From contig JAZUPV010000070.1 in assembly GCA_045605365.1 (NCBI GenBank), positions 1-8,982 of the forward strand: DNA of 8,982 nt, written 5' to 3'. Source of the stretch: CAKVLS01 sp045605365 (GTDB lineage: Bacteria; Bacillota; Clostridia; Christensenellales; UBA1242). Position 1 is the stretch's first letter. Each line of letters opens with the position of its first letter. The notes under the pieces are model-generated. The model was not told the DNA's origin and made no database searches. It saw only the letters and a program-made list of their open reading frames with translations. This document shows, piece after piece, positions 1-5,542 of the stretch. The translations under genes were made by a program, and so were the position numbers.

Positions 1-249
1 TATGCTCAAATTATTGATGATACTAAGGGTGTTACTCTTGTTAGCGCTTCTACAGTTGAAAAGTCGATTTTGCCATTGTTAGAAGGTAAATCTAAATCTG
101 AACAAGCCTTCATCGTTGGTGAGCAAGTTGCAAAATTAGCTAAGAAAAAAGGTGTTAAAACAGTTGTTTTCGACCGTGGTGGATACCTTTATATCGGACG
201 TGTTAAATCTTTAGCTGACGGTGCAAGAAACGCTGGTTTAGAGTTTTAA
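1..249 (+). CDS. rplR: 50S ribosomal protein L18, 3' part
   Basis: Frame 1 is open from the first base to the TAA at 247-249 and encodes the last 82 residues of L18. L18 binds 5S rRNA together with L5 and helps dock it in the central protuberance of the large subunit. The family-typical stretches VTLVSAST near the start and VVFDRGGYLYIGRVKSLAD near the end are present, and the protein finishes GARNAGLEF, as bacterial L18 does. Full-length L18 is about 120 residues, so roughly 35-40 N-terminal residues lie outside the window. The gene sits directly upstream of rpsE, as in the conserved spc operon, with 11 bases between its stop and the rpsE ATG. There is no sign of disruption; it is partial only because the window begins inside it. 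Confidence 0.96.
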   Translation, partial: YAQIIDDTKGVTLVSASTVEKSILPLLEGKSKSEQAFIVGEQVAKLAKKKGVKTVVFDRGGYLYIGRVKSLADGARNAGLEF

Positions 250-250
250 T

Positions 251-255
251 GGAGG
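251..255 (+). promoter_or_regulatory. Shine-Dalgarno site that fixes the rpsE start
   Basis: GGAGG lies five bases before the ATG at 261. An in-frame ATG at 249-251 overlaps the rplR stop, but starting there would translate the Shine-Dalgarno site itself and would have no site of its own. The ATG at 261 is therefore the start. Confidence 0.9.
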
Positions 256-260
256 AAATT

Positions 261-791
261 ATGGCAAAGAAAGAAATGCAAAAAGAAAATGTTAAAAAAC
301 CTGTAACTCGTAGAGAAGACAGCGAATTTGATAAAAAATTAGTTGAAGTAAGACGTGTTGCCAAAGTTGTTAAGGGTGGTAGAACACTTCGTTTTAGCGC
401 ACTTGTAGTTGTTGGTAACAAAAAAGGTCTTGTAGGTGTTGGTATCGGTAAGTCTGCTGAAGTTCCAGAAGCTATCGAAAAAGCTACCGCTTCTGCTAAA
501 AAACATTTGATTTCTGTACCTATTGTTGGAACTACAATTCCTCACAATGTCGTAGGTAAGTACGGTTCTACTAGCGTATTAATGCTACCCGCTAATGAAG
601 GTACTGGTGTTATCGCTGGTGGTTCTGCTCGTGCCGTTGTTGAACTTGCTGGTATTAGAGATATTACTACAAAAACTCACGGTTCAAACAACAAAATCAA
701 CTGCGTTAAGGCTACTTTAGAAGGTCTTAAAGCACTTAGAACTAGAGAGCAAGTTGCAGCACTTCGTGGCAAAGCTCCAGAAGAGATTTAA
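261..791 (+). CDS. rpsE: 30S ribosomal protein S5
   Basis: This 176-residue protein is S5, a small-subunit protein at the back of the 30S body near the decoding region and mRNA entry channel, important for accuracy and for the mRNA helicase activity of the ribosome. After a lysine-rich N-terminal tail (about residues 1-20), the dsRBD-like S5 N-terminal domain spans roughly 22-86. It includes VAKVVKGGRTLRFSA, the loop in which spectinomycin-resistance changes are known in other bacteria, and it looks wild type here. The C-terminal domain (about 95-165) has the expected TIPH, LPANEGTGVIAGG and GIRDI stretches. Length is near the family norm of about 165. The ATG at 261 is chosen because GGAGG sits just before it. 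It lies between rplR and rpmD in the spc operon. Confidence 0.97.
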   Translation: MAKKEMQKENVKKPVTRREDSEFDKKLVEVRRVAKVVKGGRTLRFSALVVVGNKKGLVGVGIGKSAEVPEAIEKATASAKKHLISVPIVGTTIPHNVVGKYGSTSVLMLPANEGTGVIAGGSARAVVELAGIRDITTKTHGSNNKINCVKATLEGLKALRTREQVAALRGKAPEEI

Positions 792-808
792 AAAGGTAGG
801 ATTTTTAT

Positions 809-1024
809 ATGGAAACTAAAACAACAAAATCAAAAAAATCCGCAGGTAAACTAAAAGTTACTTATGTAAGAAGCGTTATCGGTTTTAACAAAAAACAAGC
901 TAAAATTTTGGAAGCACTAGGTCTTAGAAAACTTAACACAACCAAAATATTCCCTGATAACGAAAGTATTAGAGGAAGTTTATTTTTAGTAAAACATTTA
1001 GTAAAAGTAGAAGAAGTTAAGTAA
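809..1024 (+). CDS. rpmD: 50S ribosomal protein L30
   Basis: The product is 71 residues long and matches L30, a small large-subunit protein. The L30 core starts at about residue 14 (KLKVTYVRSVIG) and includes the typical KILEALGLRKLN and LVKVEEV near the end. Bacterial L30 is usually about 60 residues; the extra length is a basic N-terminal tail, METKTTKSKKSAG. The ATG at 809 is preceded by AAAGGTAGG at 792-800, and there is no later in-frame ATG that would give a shorter L30, so the tail appears to be real. It lies 17 bases after rpsE and 12 bases before rplO, the normal spc operon order. The short length and rapid divergence of L30 make the name slightly less certain than its neighbours, but position and core motifs agree. 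Confidence 0.95.
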   Translation: METKTTKSKKSAGKLKVTYVRSVIGFNKKQAKILEALGLRKLNTTKIFPDNESIRGSLFLVKHLVKVEEVK

Positions 1025-1036
1025 AAGGAGTAAACT

Positions 1037-1480
1037 ATGAATATTCAAACTTTATCTCCTGCACCAAACTCTCGTACAAGCAAAAAACGTCTTGGTAGAG
1101 GTATTGGTAGCGGTATCGGTAAGACAAGTGGTAAAGGTCATAAAGGTCAAAACGCTCGTAGTGGCGGTGGTGTAAGACCTGGATTTGAAGGTGGTCAAAT
1201 ACCTCTTATCAGAAGACTTCCAAAACGTGGTTTTAACAATCAATTTAAGAAAGTTTATGCTATTGTTAACGTAAGCGACCTTAACGTATTTGAAGATGGC
1301 GCAACTGTTGATGTAAACGCTCTACTTGAGAAAAACATCATCGGTAAAGTTGAACCATACGGCGTTAAAGTTCTTGGTAATGGCGAATTAACTAAAAAAT
1401 TAACAGTTAAAGCTAACAAATTCACCGAACAAGCAAAACAAAAGATTGAAAAAATTGGTGGCAAGCCTGAGGAGGTATAA
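1037..1480 (+). CDS. rplO: 50S ribosomal protein L15
   Basis: The 147-residue product is L15, a late-assembling large-subunit protein that threads a long extended N-terminal arm into 23S rRNA. The arm (about residues 12-70) is rich in Gly, Lys and Arg and has the family hallmarks RLGRGIGSGIGKTSGKGHKG, a run of glycines before RPGFEGGQ, and LPKRGF. The globular C-terminal domain has VKVLGNGELTKKLTVKAN and FTEQAKQKIEKIGG. Length is normal for bacteria. AAAAGGAG at 1023-1030 is placed correctly for the ATG at 1037. The stop codon shares one base with the secY start (TAATG at 1478-1482), and the secY Shine-Dalgarno site lies inside the last L15 codons, suggesting translational coupling. Confidence 0.97.
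   Translation: MNIQTLSPAPNSRTSKKRLGRGIGSGIGKTSGKGHKGQNARSGGGVRPGFEGGQIPLIRRLPKRGFNNQFKKVYAIVNVSDLNVFEDGATVDVNALLEKNIIGKVEPYGVKVLGNGELTKKLTVKANKFTEQAKQKIEKIGGKPEEV
1471..1476 (+). promoter_or_regulatory. secY Shine-Dalgarno site within the end of rplO
   Basis: GGAGGT overlaps the last two sense codons of rplO and lies three to four bases before the secY ATG at 1480. Terminating L15 ribosomes would be delivered directly to this site, which fits coupled translation of rplO and secY. Confidence 0.8.
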
Positions 1481-2751
1481 TGTTTAAGACCTTTAAAGAA
1501 GCATTCAAAATAAAGGATGTACGCAAAAAGATTTTGCTTACTTTGTTATTGTTGCTTATCTATCGTATAGGTTGCTGGTTGCCAACACCTGGTATTTTAA
1601 CATCAGTGTTTGCAAGTAATACTTCAGAAGGTTTCTTGAGCATTATAAGTGCCGTTAACGGTAGTGCATTGAGCAATGGTGCAATATTGGCACTAGGCGT
1701 GTTGCCTCACATCAATGCTTCAATTATTATTCAATTATTAACAGTTGCAATACCTAAACTTGAAAAATTGTCAAAACAAGGCGAAGAAGGTAAGAAGAAA
1801 ATTGCTCTTTATAACCGTATCGCTGCATTAGTATTGGCAATTGCTCAAGCTATTGGTATCGTTGTATCTTTCGGTAATGCAAGTTTAGACGCTACTATCT
1901 TTGGTGGTGGTGCATTTACAGCTATTATGGTTGTTATTATACTTGTTGCCGGAGCTATGTTTACTGTTTGGCTATCAGAAAGAATCACCGACCTTGGTAT
2001 TGGTAATGGTATGTCATTGCTAATTTTCGTAGGTATCTTATCATCTGCTGGTCAAGCTATTTTCGAAGCAATCAAAGGTGTATTCAGCAATATTAATTAC
2101 CTTTGGACTTTGCTTATCTTCATCCTTGCAGTTGTTTTGATTTTTGGACTTATCGTATGGGTTGACCTTGCAGAAAGAAAAATCCCAGTTCAATACGCAA
2201 AACAAATCAAAGGTAGAAGAATGTACGGTGGTCAAAGTACTCACATTCCTATCAAGGTTAATTCAACAGGTGTTATGCCTATAATCTTTGCAATGTCTAT
2301 TATAAGTTTTCCACAACTTATTATGAGTATTTTCTGGCCAAACGCTACATATCCTGCAATTTTGGCTACAGGTGGCTGGTTATACAGTATACTTGTTGCT
2401 TTATTGATACTATTCTTTGCATATTTCTATGCACAAATCAGTTTTAACCCAGAAGATGTTTCTAGACAACTTCAACAAAACGGTGGTTTTATAACTGGTA
2501 TCCGTGCTGGTAAACCTACCGCAGAATATCTAGGACGTGTATCAAAGCGTATCACACTATTTGGTGCTATATTCCTTATGTTTATCGCACTTGTACCAAC
2601 TTTGATATTTACTTTCATCGGTGGTAGTGGTTCGCTTGTTAATGCATTTAGTGCAACAGGTCTTATCATTGTTGTTTCTACTGCATTAGAATTTAACAAA
2701 CAATTAGAAGCACAACTTCTTATGAGAAATTATAAAGGCTTTTTAAAATAA
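1480..2751 (+). CDS. secY: Preprotein translocase subunit SecY
   Basis: This 423-residue integral membrane protein is SecY, the channel-forming subunit of SecYEG that exports and inserts proteins across the cytoplasmic membrane with SecA or the ribosome. Hydrophobic segments consistent with the usual ten helices are visible, for example about 16-36, 64-90, 112-131, 145-166, 172-192, 208-229, 262-285, 300-320, 359-381 and 386-404. Family motifs include LPTPGI after helix 1, GVLPHINASIIIQLL in helix 2, ITDLGIGNGMSLLIF, KVNSTGVMPIIFA, and the cytoplasmic C5 loop FNPEDVSRQLQQNGGFI with the Arg of GIRAGKPTAEYL (Arg342), where SecA and ribosomes bind. Most relatives have Pro instead of Ala after that Arg-containing motif (IRPG). 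Length is close to the 431 of B. subtilis, and the C-terminus is intact. Confidence 0.98.
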   Translation: MFKTFKEAFKIKDVRKKILLTLLLLLIYRIGCWLPTPGILTSVFASNTSEGFLSIISAVNGSALSNGAILALGVLPHINASIIIQLLTVAIPKLEKLSKQGEEGKKKIALYNRIAALVLAIAQAIGIVVSFGNASLDATIFGGGAFTAIMVVIILVAGAMFTVWLSERITDLGIGNGMSLLIFVGILSSAGQAIFEAIKGVFSNINYLWTLLIFILAVVLIFGLIVWVDLAERKIPVQYAKQIKGRRMYGGQSTHIPIKVNSTGVMPIIFAMSIISFPQLIMSIFWPNATYPAILATGGWLYSILVALLILFFAYFYAQISFNPEDVSRQLQQNGGFITGIRAGKPTAEYLGRVSKRITLFGAIFLMFIALVPTLIFTFIGGSGSLVNAFSATGLIIVVSTALEFNKQLEAQLLMRNYKGFLK

Positions 2752-2761
2752 TAATTTAGGT

Positions 2762-2793
2762 TTTTCTCAAGCATCGCAAGATGTTTGAGAAAA
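2762..2793 (+). other. 14-bp hairpin with GCAA tetraloop between secY and adk
   Basis: Bases 2762-2775 pair with 2780-2793 over 14 positions, with one G-U wobble (2771 with 2784). The four-base loop GCAA belongs to the very stable GNRA class and is closed by a C-G pair. No T-run follows the stem on either strand, so it does not look like an intrinsic terminator. It could protect the 3' end of upstream mRNA, mark an RNase processing site, or reduce read-through into adk and map. The structure is seen; the role is inferred. Confidence 0.75.
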
Positions 2794-2848
2794 CTGATAA
2801 TTAAATGTATTCAGACAATAAAATCTATATCAATATTAAGGATTTATT

Positions 2849-3478
2849 ATGAAAATTATTTTATTAGGACCTCCAGGTAGTGGTAAAGGCACACAAGCTT
2901 CAATCACTAAAGAAAAATACAATATACCACATATCTCTACTGGAGATATCTTTAGGTATAACATTAAAAACCAAACAGAACTAGGCAAACTTGCAGCAAG
3001 TTATATCAACGTTGGCAAGCTAGTTCCAGATGAAGTTACAATCAATATGGTTAATGACCGTATTCATCAAGAAGATTGCAAAAATGGTTTCTTGTTAGAT
3101 GGTTTCCCAAGAAATATCGAACAAGCTGAAGCATTGAGCAAAATGACTGATATTGATTGTGCATTGCTTATTGATCAAAAATACGACGTTATTATTCCTC
3201 GTATGGCTGGTCGTAGAGTGTGCAAAGATTGTAGCGAAACTTTAAATATTCAAAATCTTAAAGAAGAAAAATGCCCTAAATGTGGCGGAGAAATCTATCA
3301 ACGTGATGACGATAGAGAAGAAGTTGTTTTAAAACGTCTTCAAGAGTACGAAAAACAAACTTTCCCACTAATAGAGTATTACAAAAACAAGGGTTTATTA
3401 GAAGTAGTAAACGCTTCAACCAAAATTGACGAAACCAACACTATGGTTGACGCAGTTTTGGCAAAGTTTAGAAGGTAA
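2849..3478 (+). CDS. adk: Adenylate kinase, zinc-type
   Basis: The 209-residue product is adenylate kinase, which interconverts ATP plus AMP and two ADP in the cytosol and so balances adenine nucleotides. The P-loop GPPGSGKGT is at residues 7-15, the AMP-binding region HISTGDIFR at 28-36, and DGFPRN at 84-89. GRRVC opens the LID at 121-125, and QRDDDREEVVLKR (151-163) carries the catalytic arginines. The LID has four cysteines (125, 128, 142, 145) in a Cx2C...Cx2C pattern, the zinc-binding form common in Gram-positives. The loop between the pairs is only 13 residues, against 16 in B. subtilis, and lacks the usual Tyr-His. The start at 2849 has AAGGA at 2838-2842. In secY-adk-map order, as in many Firmicutes. 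Confidence 0.97.
   Translation: MKIILLGPPGSGKGTQASITKEKYNIPHISTGDIFRYNIKNQTELGKLAASYINVGKLVPDEVTINMVNDRIHQEDCKNGFLLDGFPRNIEQAEALSKMTDIDCALLIDQKYDVIIPRMAGRRVCKDCSETLNIQNLKEEKCPKCGGEIYQRDDDREEVVLKRLQEYEKQTFPLIEYYKNKGLLEVVNASTKIDETNTMVDAVLAKFRR
3470..3475 (+). promoter_or_regulatory. Shine-Dalgarno site that fixes the map start
   Basis: AGAAGG lies seven bases before the ATG at 3483, overlapping the last codons of adk. A longer in-frame opening from 3426 would overlap adk by over 50 bases and add 19 residues (starting MTKPTLW) that do not belong to the aminopeptidase family, so 3483 is preferred. Confidence 0.85.
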
Positions 3479-3482
3479 TAAA

Positions 3483-4226
3483 ATGATTAAAATCAAGACT
3501 GCACAAGAGATTGCTCTTATGCGTAAGGCAGGGGAGATAACAAGAGAAACACTTCTTTTGTTAGAAAAAAATATCAAACCTGGTGTTACAACTAAACAAC
3601 TTGATGAACTTGCCTATGAGTTCATTACCCGTAACAAAGCTATACCTAGTTTTCTTAATTATGGTGGTTTTCCTGCATCTATATGCGCTTCTATCAACGA
3701 ACAAGTTGTTCATGGTATACCAAGCGACAGAAAGCTGCAAGAAGGCGACATAGTTAGTATAGACGTTGGTGCTTGTTACAAAGGTTATCACGGTGATAGT
3801 GCAAGAACTTTTGCCGTAGGTAAAATATCTAGCGAAAAACAAAAACTTATTGATGTTACTAAACAAAGTTTCTTTGAAGGTATCAAAAACTTAAAAGCTG
3901 GTTGTTGTGTAGGAGATATATCTTCTGCAGTACAAAAATATGTTGAAAAACACGGCTTTTCGGTTGTTAGAGACCTTGTAGGACACGGTGTAGGCAAAAA
4001 CTTACACGAAGATCCTTCAGTACCAAACTATGGTTATGCAGGTTTTGGACCAAAGCTACACGCTGGTACAGTTATTGCTATAGAACCAATGGTTAATGCT
4101 GGTACTTATAAAGTAAACTTTGACCAGTTTGACGGCTGGACAGTTACAACAAGTGATGGTTTGCCATCTGCTCACTATGAAAATACTATTCTTATTACCG
4201 AAGATGGTGTCGAGATATTAACTTAG
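3483..4226 (+). CDS. map: Methionine aminopeptidase, type I
   Basis: The 247-residue product removes the initiator methionine from new proteins after deformylation. It has the pita-bread fold of the M24A family and the full set of dinuclear-metal ligands: Asp94 (in SIDVG), Asp105 (in HGDSARTF), His168 (in VGHGVG), Glu201 (in IEPM) and Glu233 (in HYENTIL). His77 in VVHGIP and His175 match the known substrate-binding and catalytic histidines. Length matches the compact E. coli/Bacillus type Ia enzymes, with no N-terminal zinc-finger or SH3-binding extension. The start at 3483, four bases after the adk stop, has an AGAAGG site. It lies between adk and the KOW protein gene, as in Bacillus and clostridia, linking nascent-chain processing to ribosomal protein supply. 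Confidence 0.98.
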   Translation: MIKIKTAQEIALMRKAGEITRETLLLLEKNIKPGVTTKQLDELAYEFITRNKAIPSFLNYGGFPASICASINEQVVHGIPSDRKLQEGDIVSIDVGACYKGYHGDSARTFAVGKISSEKQKLIDVTKQSFFEGIKNLKAGCCVGDISSAVQKYVEKHGFSVVRDLVGHGVGKNLHEDPSVPNYGYAGFGPKLHAGTVIAIEPMVNAGTYKVNFDQFDGWTVTTSDGLPSAHYENTILITEDGVEILT

Positions 4227-4232
4227 AGGTGA
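4225..4232 (+). promoter_or_regulatory. Shine-Dalgarno site that fixes the KOW-protein start
   Basis: AGAGGTGA overlaps the map stop codon (TAG at 4224-4226). It is well spaced for the ATG at 4235 but would overlap the alternative in-frame GTG at 4229, so the ATG is the better start. Confidence 0.8.
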
Positions 4233-4234
4233 AT

Positions 4235-4504
4235 ATGGATTACCAACTTAATCTAGGTAGTGTCGTAGTATCTACCCAGGGTAGAGATGCAGGTAGAGTT
4301 TATATGATATCAGCTATCGTTGACAAAGACTATGTCTTGGTTATTGATGGTGATATTAGAAAATTTACTAACCCTAAGAAAAAACGCATCAAACATCTTA
4401 AACCTACTGGTGCAATATGTGAAAACATCGCAACTAAACTTGCATCAGACAAAAAAGTTTTCGATGCTGAAGTATATAGCGCATTGAAAAATAACAATAA
4501 GTAG
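4235..4504 (+). CDS. KOW-domain RNA-binding protein (L14e/L27e-like)
   Basis: This 89-residue protein begins with a KOW-type SH3-like barrel at about residues 6-32 (LGSVVVSTQGRDAGRVYMI), the fold used by L24, NusG and the archaeal/eukaryotic L14e, L6e and L27e proteins to bind RNA. The motif continues into IDGDIRKFTNPKKKRIKHLKPT, with a basic cluster at 46-56 that fits RNA contact. Residues after about 59 form a less conserved, probably helical tail. A small KOW protein at exactly this place, between map and infA, is common in Firmicutes (the B. subtilis protein at this position is called YbzG). Its exact role is not established; a ribosome-associated or assembly function is inferred from fold and context. 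Spacing is 8 bases from map and 21 to infA. Confidence 0.88.
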   Translation: MDYQLNLGSVVVSTQGRDAGRVYMISAIVDKDYVLVIDGDIRKFTNPKKKRIKHLKPTGAICENIATKLASDKKVFDAEVYSALKNNNK

Positions 4505-4525
4505 TTAACTTATAAAGGAGATTAT

Positions 4526-4750
4526 ATGCCAAAATCCGATTGCTTAGAAACAGAAGGAGTGGTTACAGAAGTACTTCCAAATGCTACATTTAAAGTACAA
4601 CTAACCAATGGTCATGTTATTACCTGCTATATCTCAGGTAAACTAAGAATGAATTATATTAAAATATTAGAAGGTGACCAAGTTAAAGTAGAGATGAGTC
4701 CTTATGACTTAACTAAGGGCCGTATCACTTGGCGTGGCAAACAAAATTAA
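4526..4750 (+). CDS. infA: Translation initiation factor IF-1
   Basis: The 74-residue product is IF-1, a single OB-fold (S1-like) protein that occupies the A site of the 30S subunit during initiation and works with IF-2 and IF-3. The family signature is nearly complete: EGVVTEVLPNATFKVQLTNGH in the first strands, ISGKLRMNYIKILEGDQVKVEMSPYDL in the middle, and GRITWRGK at the end. Usual length is 72. A cysteine precedes Tyr-Ile-Ser-Gly-Lys, where Ala-His is more common. AAAGGAG at 4514-4520 fits the ATG at 4526. The gene lies in the standard map-KOW-infA-rpmJ order, only 10 bases before rpmJ. Confidence 0.97.
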   Translation: MPKSDCLETEGVVTEVLPNATFKVQLTNGHVITCYISGKLRMNYIKILEGDQVKVEMSPYDLTKGRITWRGKQN

Positions 4751-4760
4751 GGAGAAAATT

Positions 4761-4877
4761 ATGAAAGTTCGTCCATCAGTAAAACCTATTTGCGATAAAT
4801 GCAAAGTTATCAAGAGAGAAGGTAAAGTAATGGTTATTTGCTCAAAGAGCAAAAAACACAAACAAGTTCAAGGTTAA
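4761..4877 (+). CDS. rpmJ: 50S ribosomal protein L36, zinc-binding form
   Basis: This short gene encodes 38 residues and starts MKVRPSVKPICDKC, the L36 hallmark. L36 is the smallest ribosomal protein and packs against 23S rRNA in the large subunit. Cys11, Cys14, Cys27 and His33 form the CCCH zinc ribbon of the C+ type, as opposed to the zinc-free paralogue some bacteria use under zinc limitation. GGAGA at 4751-4755 is six bases... close before the ATG at 4761. It follows infA by 10 bases and precedes the rpsM leader, as in most Firmicutes. The usual last residues are KQRQG; here they are KQVQG. The stop codon forms the base of a long stem-loop. Confidence 0.96.
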   Translation: MKVRPSVKPICDKCKVIKREGKVMVICSKSKKHKQVQG

Positions 4878-4927
4878 TTTAGAGTTAAAAAACGCCTTAG
4901 TTTAACTGGGTTTTTTAACCCTAAATT
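4876..4927 (+). terminator. Long stem-loop at the rpmJ stop: possible terminator or attenuator
   Basis: Bases 4876-4882 pair with 4921-4927 (7 bp), there is one A-C mismatch, 4884-4893 pair with 4910-4919 (10 bp), and 4895-4896 with 4908-4909. The loop has 11 bases. The T6 run is inside the right arm rather than after the stem, so this is not a standard terminator. Two shorter alternative hairpins compete for the same bases: AGTTAAA (4883-4889) with TTTAACT (4901-4907), which is followed by GGG and then T6, and GGGTT (4908-4912) with AACCC (4917-4921). The first of these resembles an intrinsic terminator. It separates the spc part from the rpsM promoter. Confidence 0.55.
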
Positions 4928-4973
4928 TATCTAACTTTTTTGAAAAATTTTTCGACATTTTTTACTTTAAATA

Positions 4974-5002
4974 TTGAAGTTTTTAGTAAGATATGTTATA
5001 AT
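4974..5002 (+). promoter_or_regulatory. Sigma70-type promoter for the alpha operon
   Basis: TTGAAG at 4974-4979 and TATAAT at 4997-5002 are separated by exactly 17 bases, and the -10 is extended (TG at 4994-4995, one base before it). An AT-rich upstream stretch could act as an UP element. Transcription should start near 5008-5010, giving an rpsM leader of about 90 bases. It would drive rpsM-rpsK-rpsD-rpoA-rplQ independently of read-through from the spc genes. Confidence 0.88.
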
Positions 5003-5021
5003 ATTTAAGTTAGAAAGTTAT

Positions 5022-5061
5022 CACAACAAAGCGGCTGACACTTTGAGTGTTTTTTGTTGTG
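5022..5061 (+). promoter_or_regulatory. Structured rpsM leader, candidate regulatory RNA
   Basis: In the predicted leader, CACAACAAA (5022-5030) pairs with TTTGTTGTG (5053-5061) over nine perfect base pairs. Inside it, ACACT (5038-5042) pairs with AGTGT (5046-5050) around a TTG loop, leaving GCGGCTG unpaired on the 5' side. The inner hairpin followed by T6 (5050-5055) resembles a weak terminator. An alternative pairing joins CAAAG (5027-5031) with CTTTG (5041-5045). Leaders ahead of S13 are where S4 represses the E. coli alpha operon, so autoregulation by S4 or another product of this operon is a reasonable but unproven idea. The Shine-Dalgarno site at 5088 lies outside the stem. Confidence 0.55.
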
Positions 5062-5087
5062 TTTACATAAAACAAAAATCATATTTT

Positions 5088-5092
5088 GGAGG
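5088..5092 (+). promoter_or_regulatory. Shine-Dalgarno site that fixes the rpsM start
   Basis: GGAGG lies six bases before the ATG at 5099. The reading frame is also open upstream from a TTG at 5054, but that would translate the leader hairpin and add 15 residues foreign to S13, so 5099 is the start. Confidence 0.92.
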
Positions 5093-5098
5093 ATTATT

Positions 5099-5467
5099 AT
5101 GGCTCGTATTGCTGGTGTAGATTTGCCAAGAGAAAAACGTTTGGAAATTGGTCTTACCTATATTAAAGGTATCGGCAGAGTTACTTCTAACAAAATCTTA
5201 GCAGAGACTGGTATTAGCCCAGACCTTCGTGTTAAAGATTTGACAGAAGGTGACGTTGCTAAACTTCGTGAATATATCGAACATCACGTAGTTGTTGAAG
5301 GTGACCTACAACGTGAAGTTTCTCTTAACATCAAGAGACTATCAGAAATAGGATGTTACCGTGGCATTCGCCATCGTAAAGGTTTGCCTGTAAGAGGTCA
5401 AAGCACTAAACAAAATGCTAGAACTTGTAAAGGCCCTAAGAAAACTGTTGCTAAGAAAAAGAAATAA
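5099..5467 (+). CDS. rpsM: 30S ribosomal protein S13
   Basis: The 122-residue product is S13, located in the 30S head, where it forms bridges to the large subunit and its C-terminal tail reaches toward the P-site tRNA. The N-terminus MARIAGVDLPREKR and the helix-two-turn-helix part YIKGIGRVTSNKILAETGI are typical, as is IGCYRGIRHRKGLPVRGQ before the tail. The tail has two unusual residues: Ser102, where the motif normally reads GQRTK, and Cys110, where NARTRKGP is normal; it then ends in a Lys-rich run. Length is normal. It is the first gene after the alpha-operon promoter and leader; rpsK follows after an unusually long gap of 75 bases. Confidence 0.97.
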   Translation: MARIAGVDLPREKRLEIGLTYIKGIGRVTSNKILAETGISPDLRVKDLTEGDVAKLREYIEHHVVVEGDLQREVSLNIKRLSEIGCYRGIRHRKGLPVRGQSTKQNARTCKGPKKTVAKKKK

Positions 5468-5542
5468 TCTCTTTCTTAAAATTCAGTTTGTTTATTAATT
5501 TAAATTTAAAGCACATTTGCTAATTTATAAAGGAGCGAAACA

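Noticed and set aside
249..260. Earlier in-frame ATG for rpsE at 249
   Set aside because: It would translate the GGAGG site and has no site of its own; the ATG at 261 is correctly spaced and matches the S5 N-terminus.
1480..2751. Ala instead of Pro in the SecY C5-loop motif (IRAG for IRPG)
   Set aside because: A single substitution beside an intact key Arg; probably lineage variation with no clear consequence.
2785..2813. Possible adk promoter (TTGAGA, 17 bases, TATTCA)
   Set aside because: The -10 matches consensus at only three of six positions and the -35 lies in the hairpin arm; not convincing.
3561..3866. 101-codon open frame on the minus strand inside map
   Set aside because: It is antisense to a clear, intact methionine aminopeptidase, has no recognisable domain, and is a by-product of the coding frame.
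5054..5098. TTG start extending S13 by 15 residues
   Set aside because: The extension runs through the leader hairpin and lacks homology to S13; GGAGG at 5088 points to the ATG at 5099.
5468..5542. Possible promoter or hairpin in the rpsM-rpsK gap
   Set aside because: Only AT-rich sequence with a 4-bp AGCA/TGCT stem and no properly spaced -35/-10 pair.
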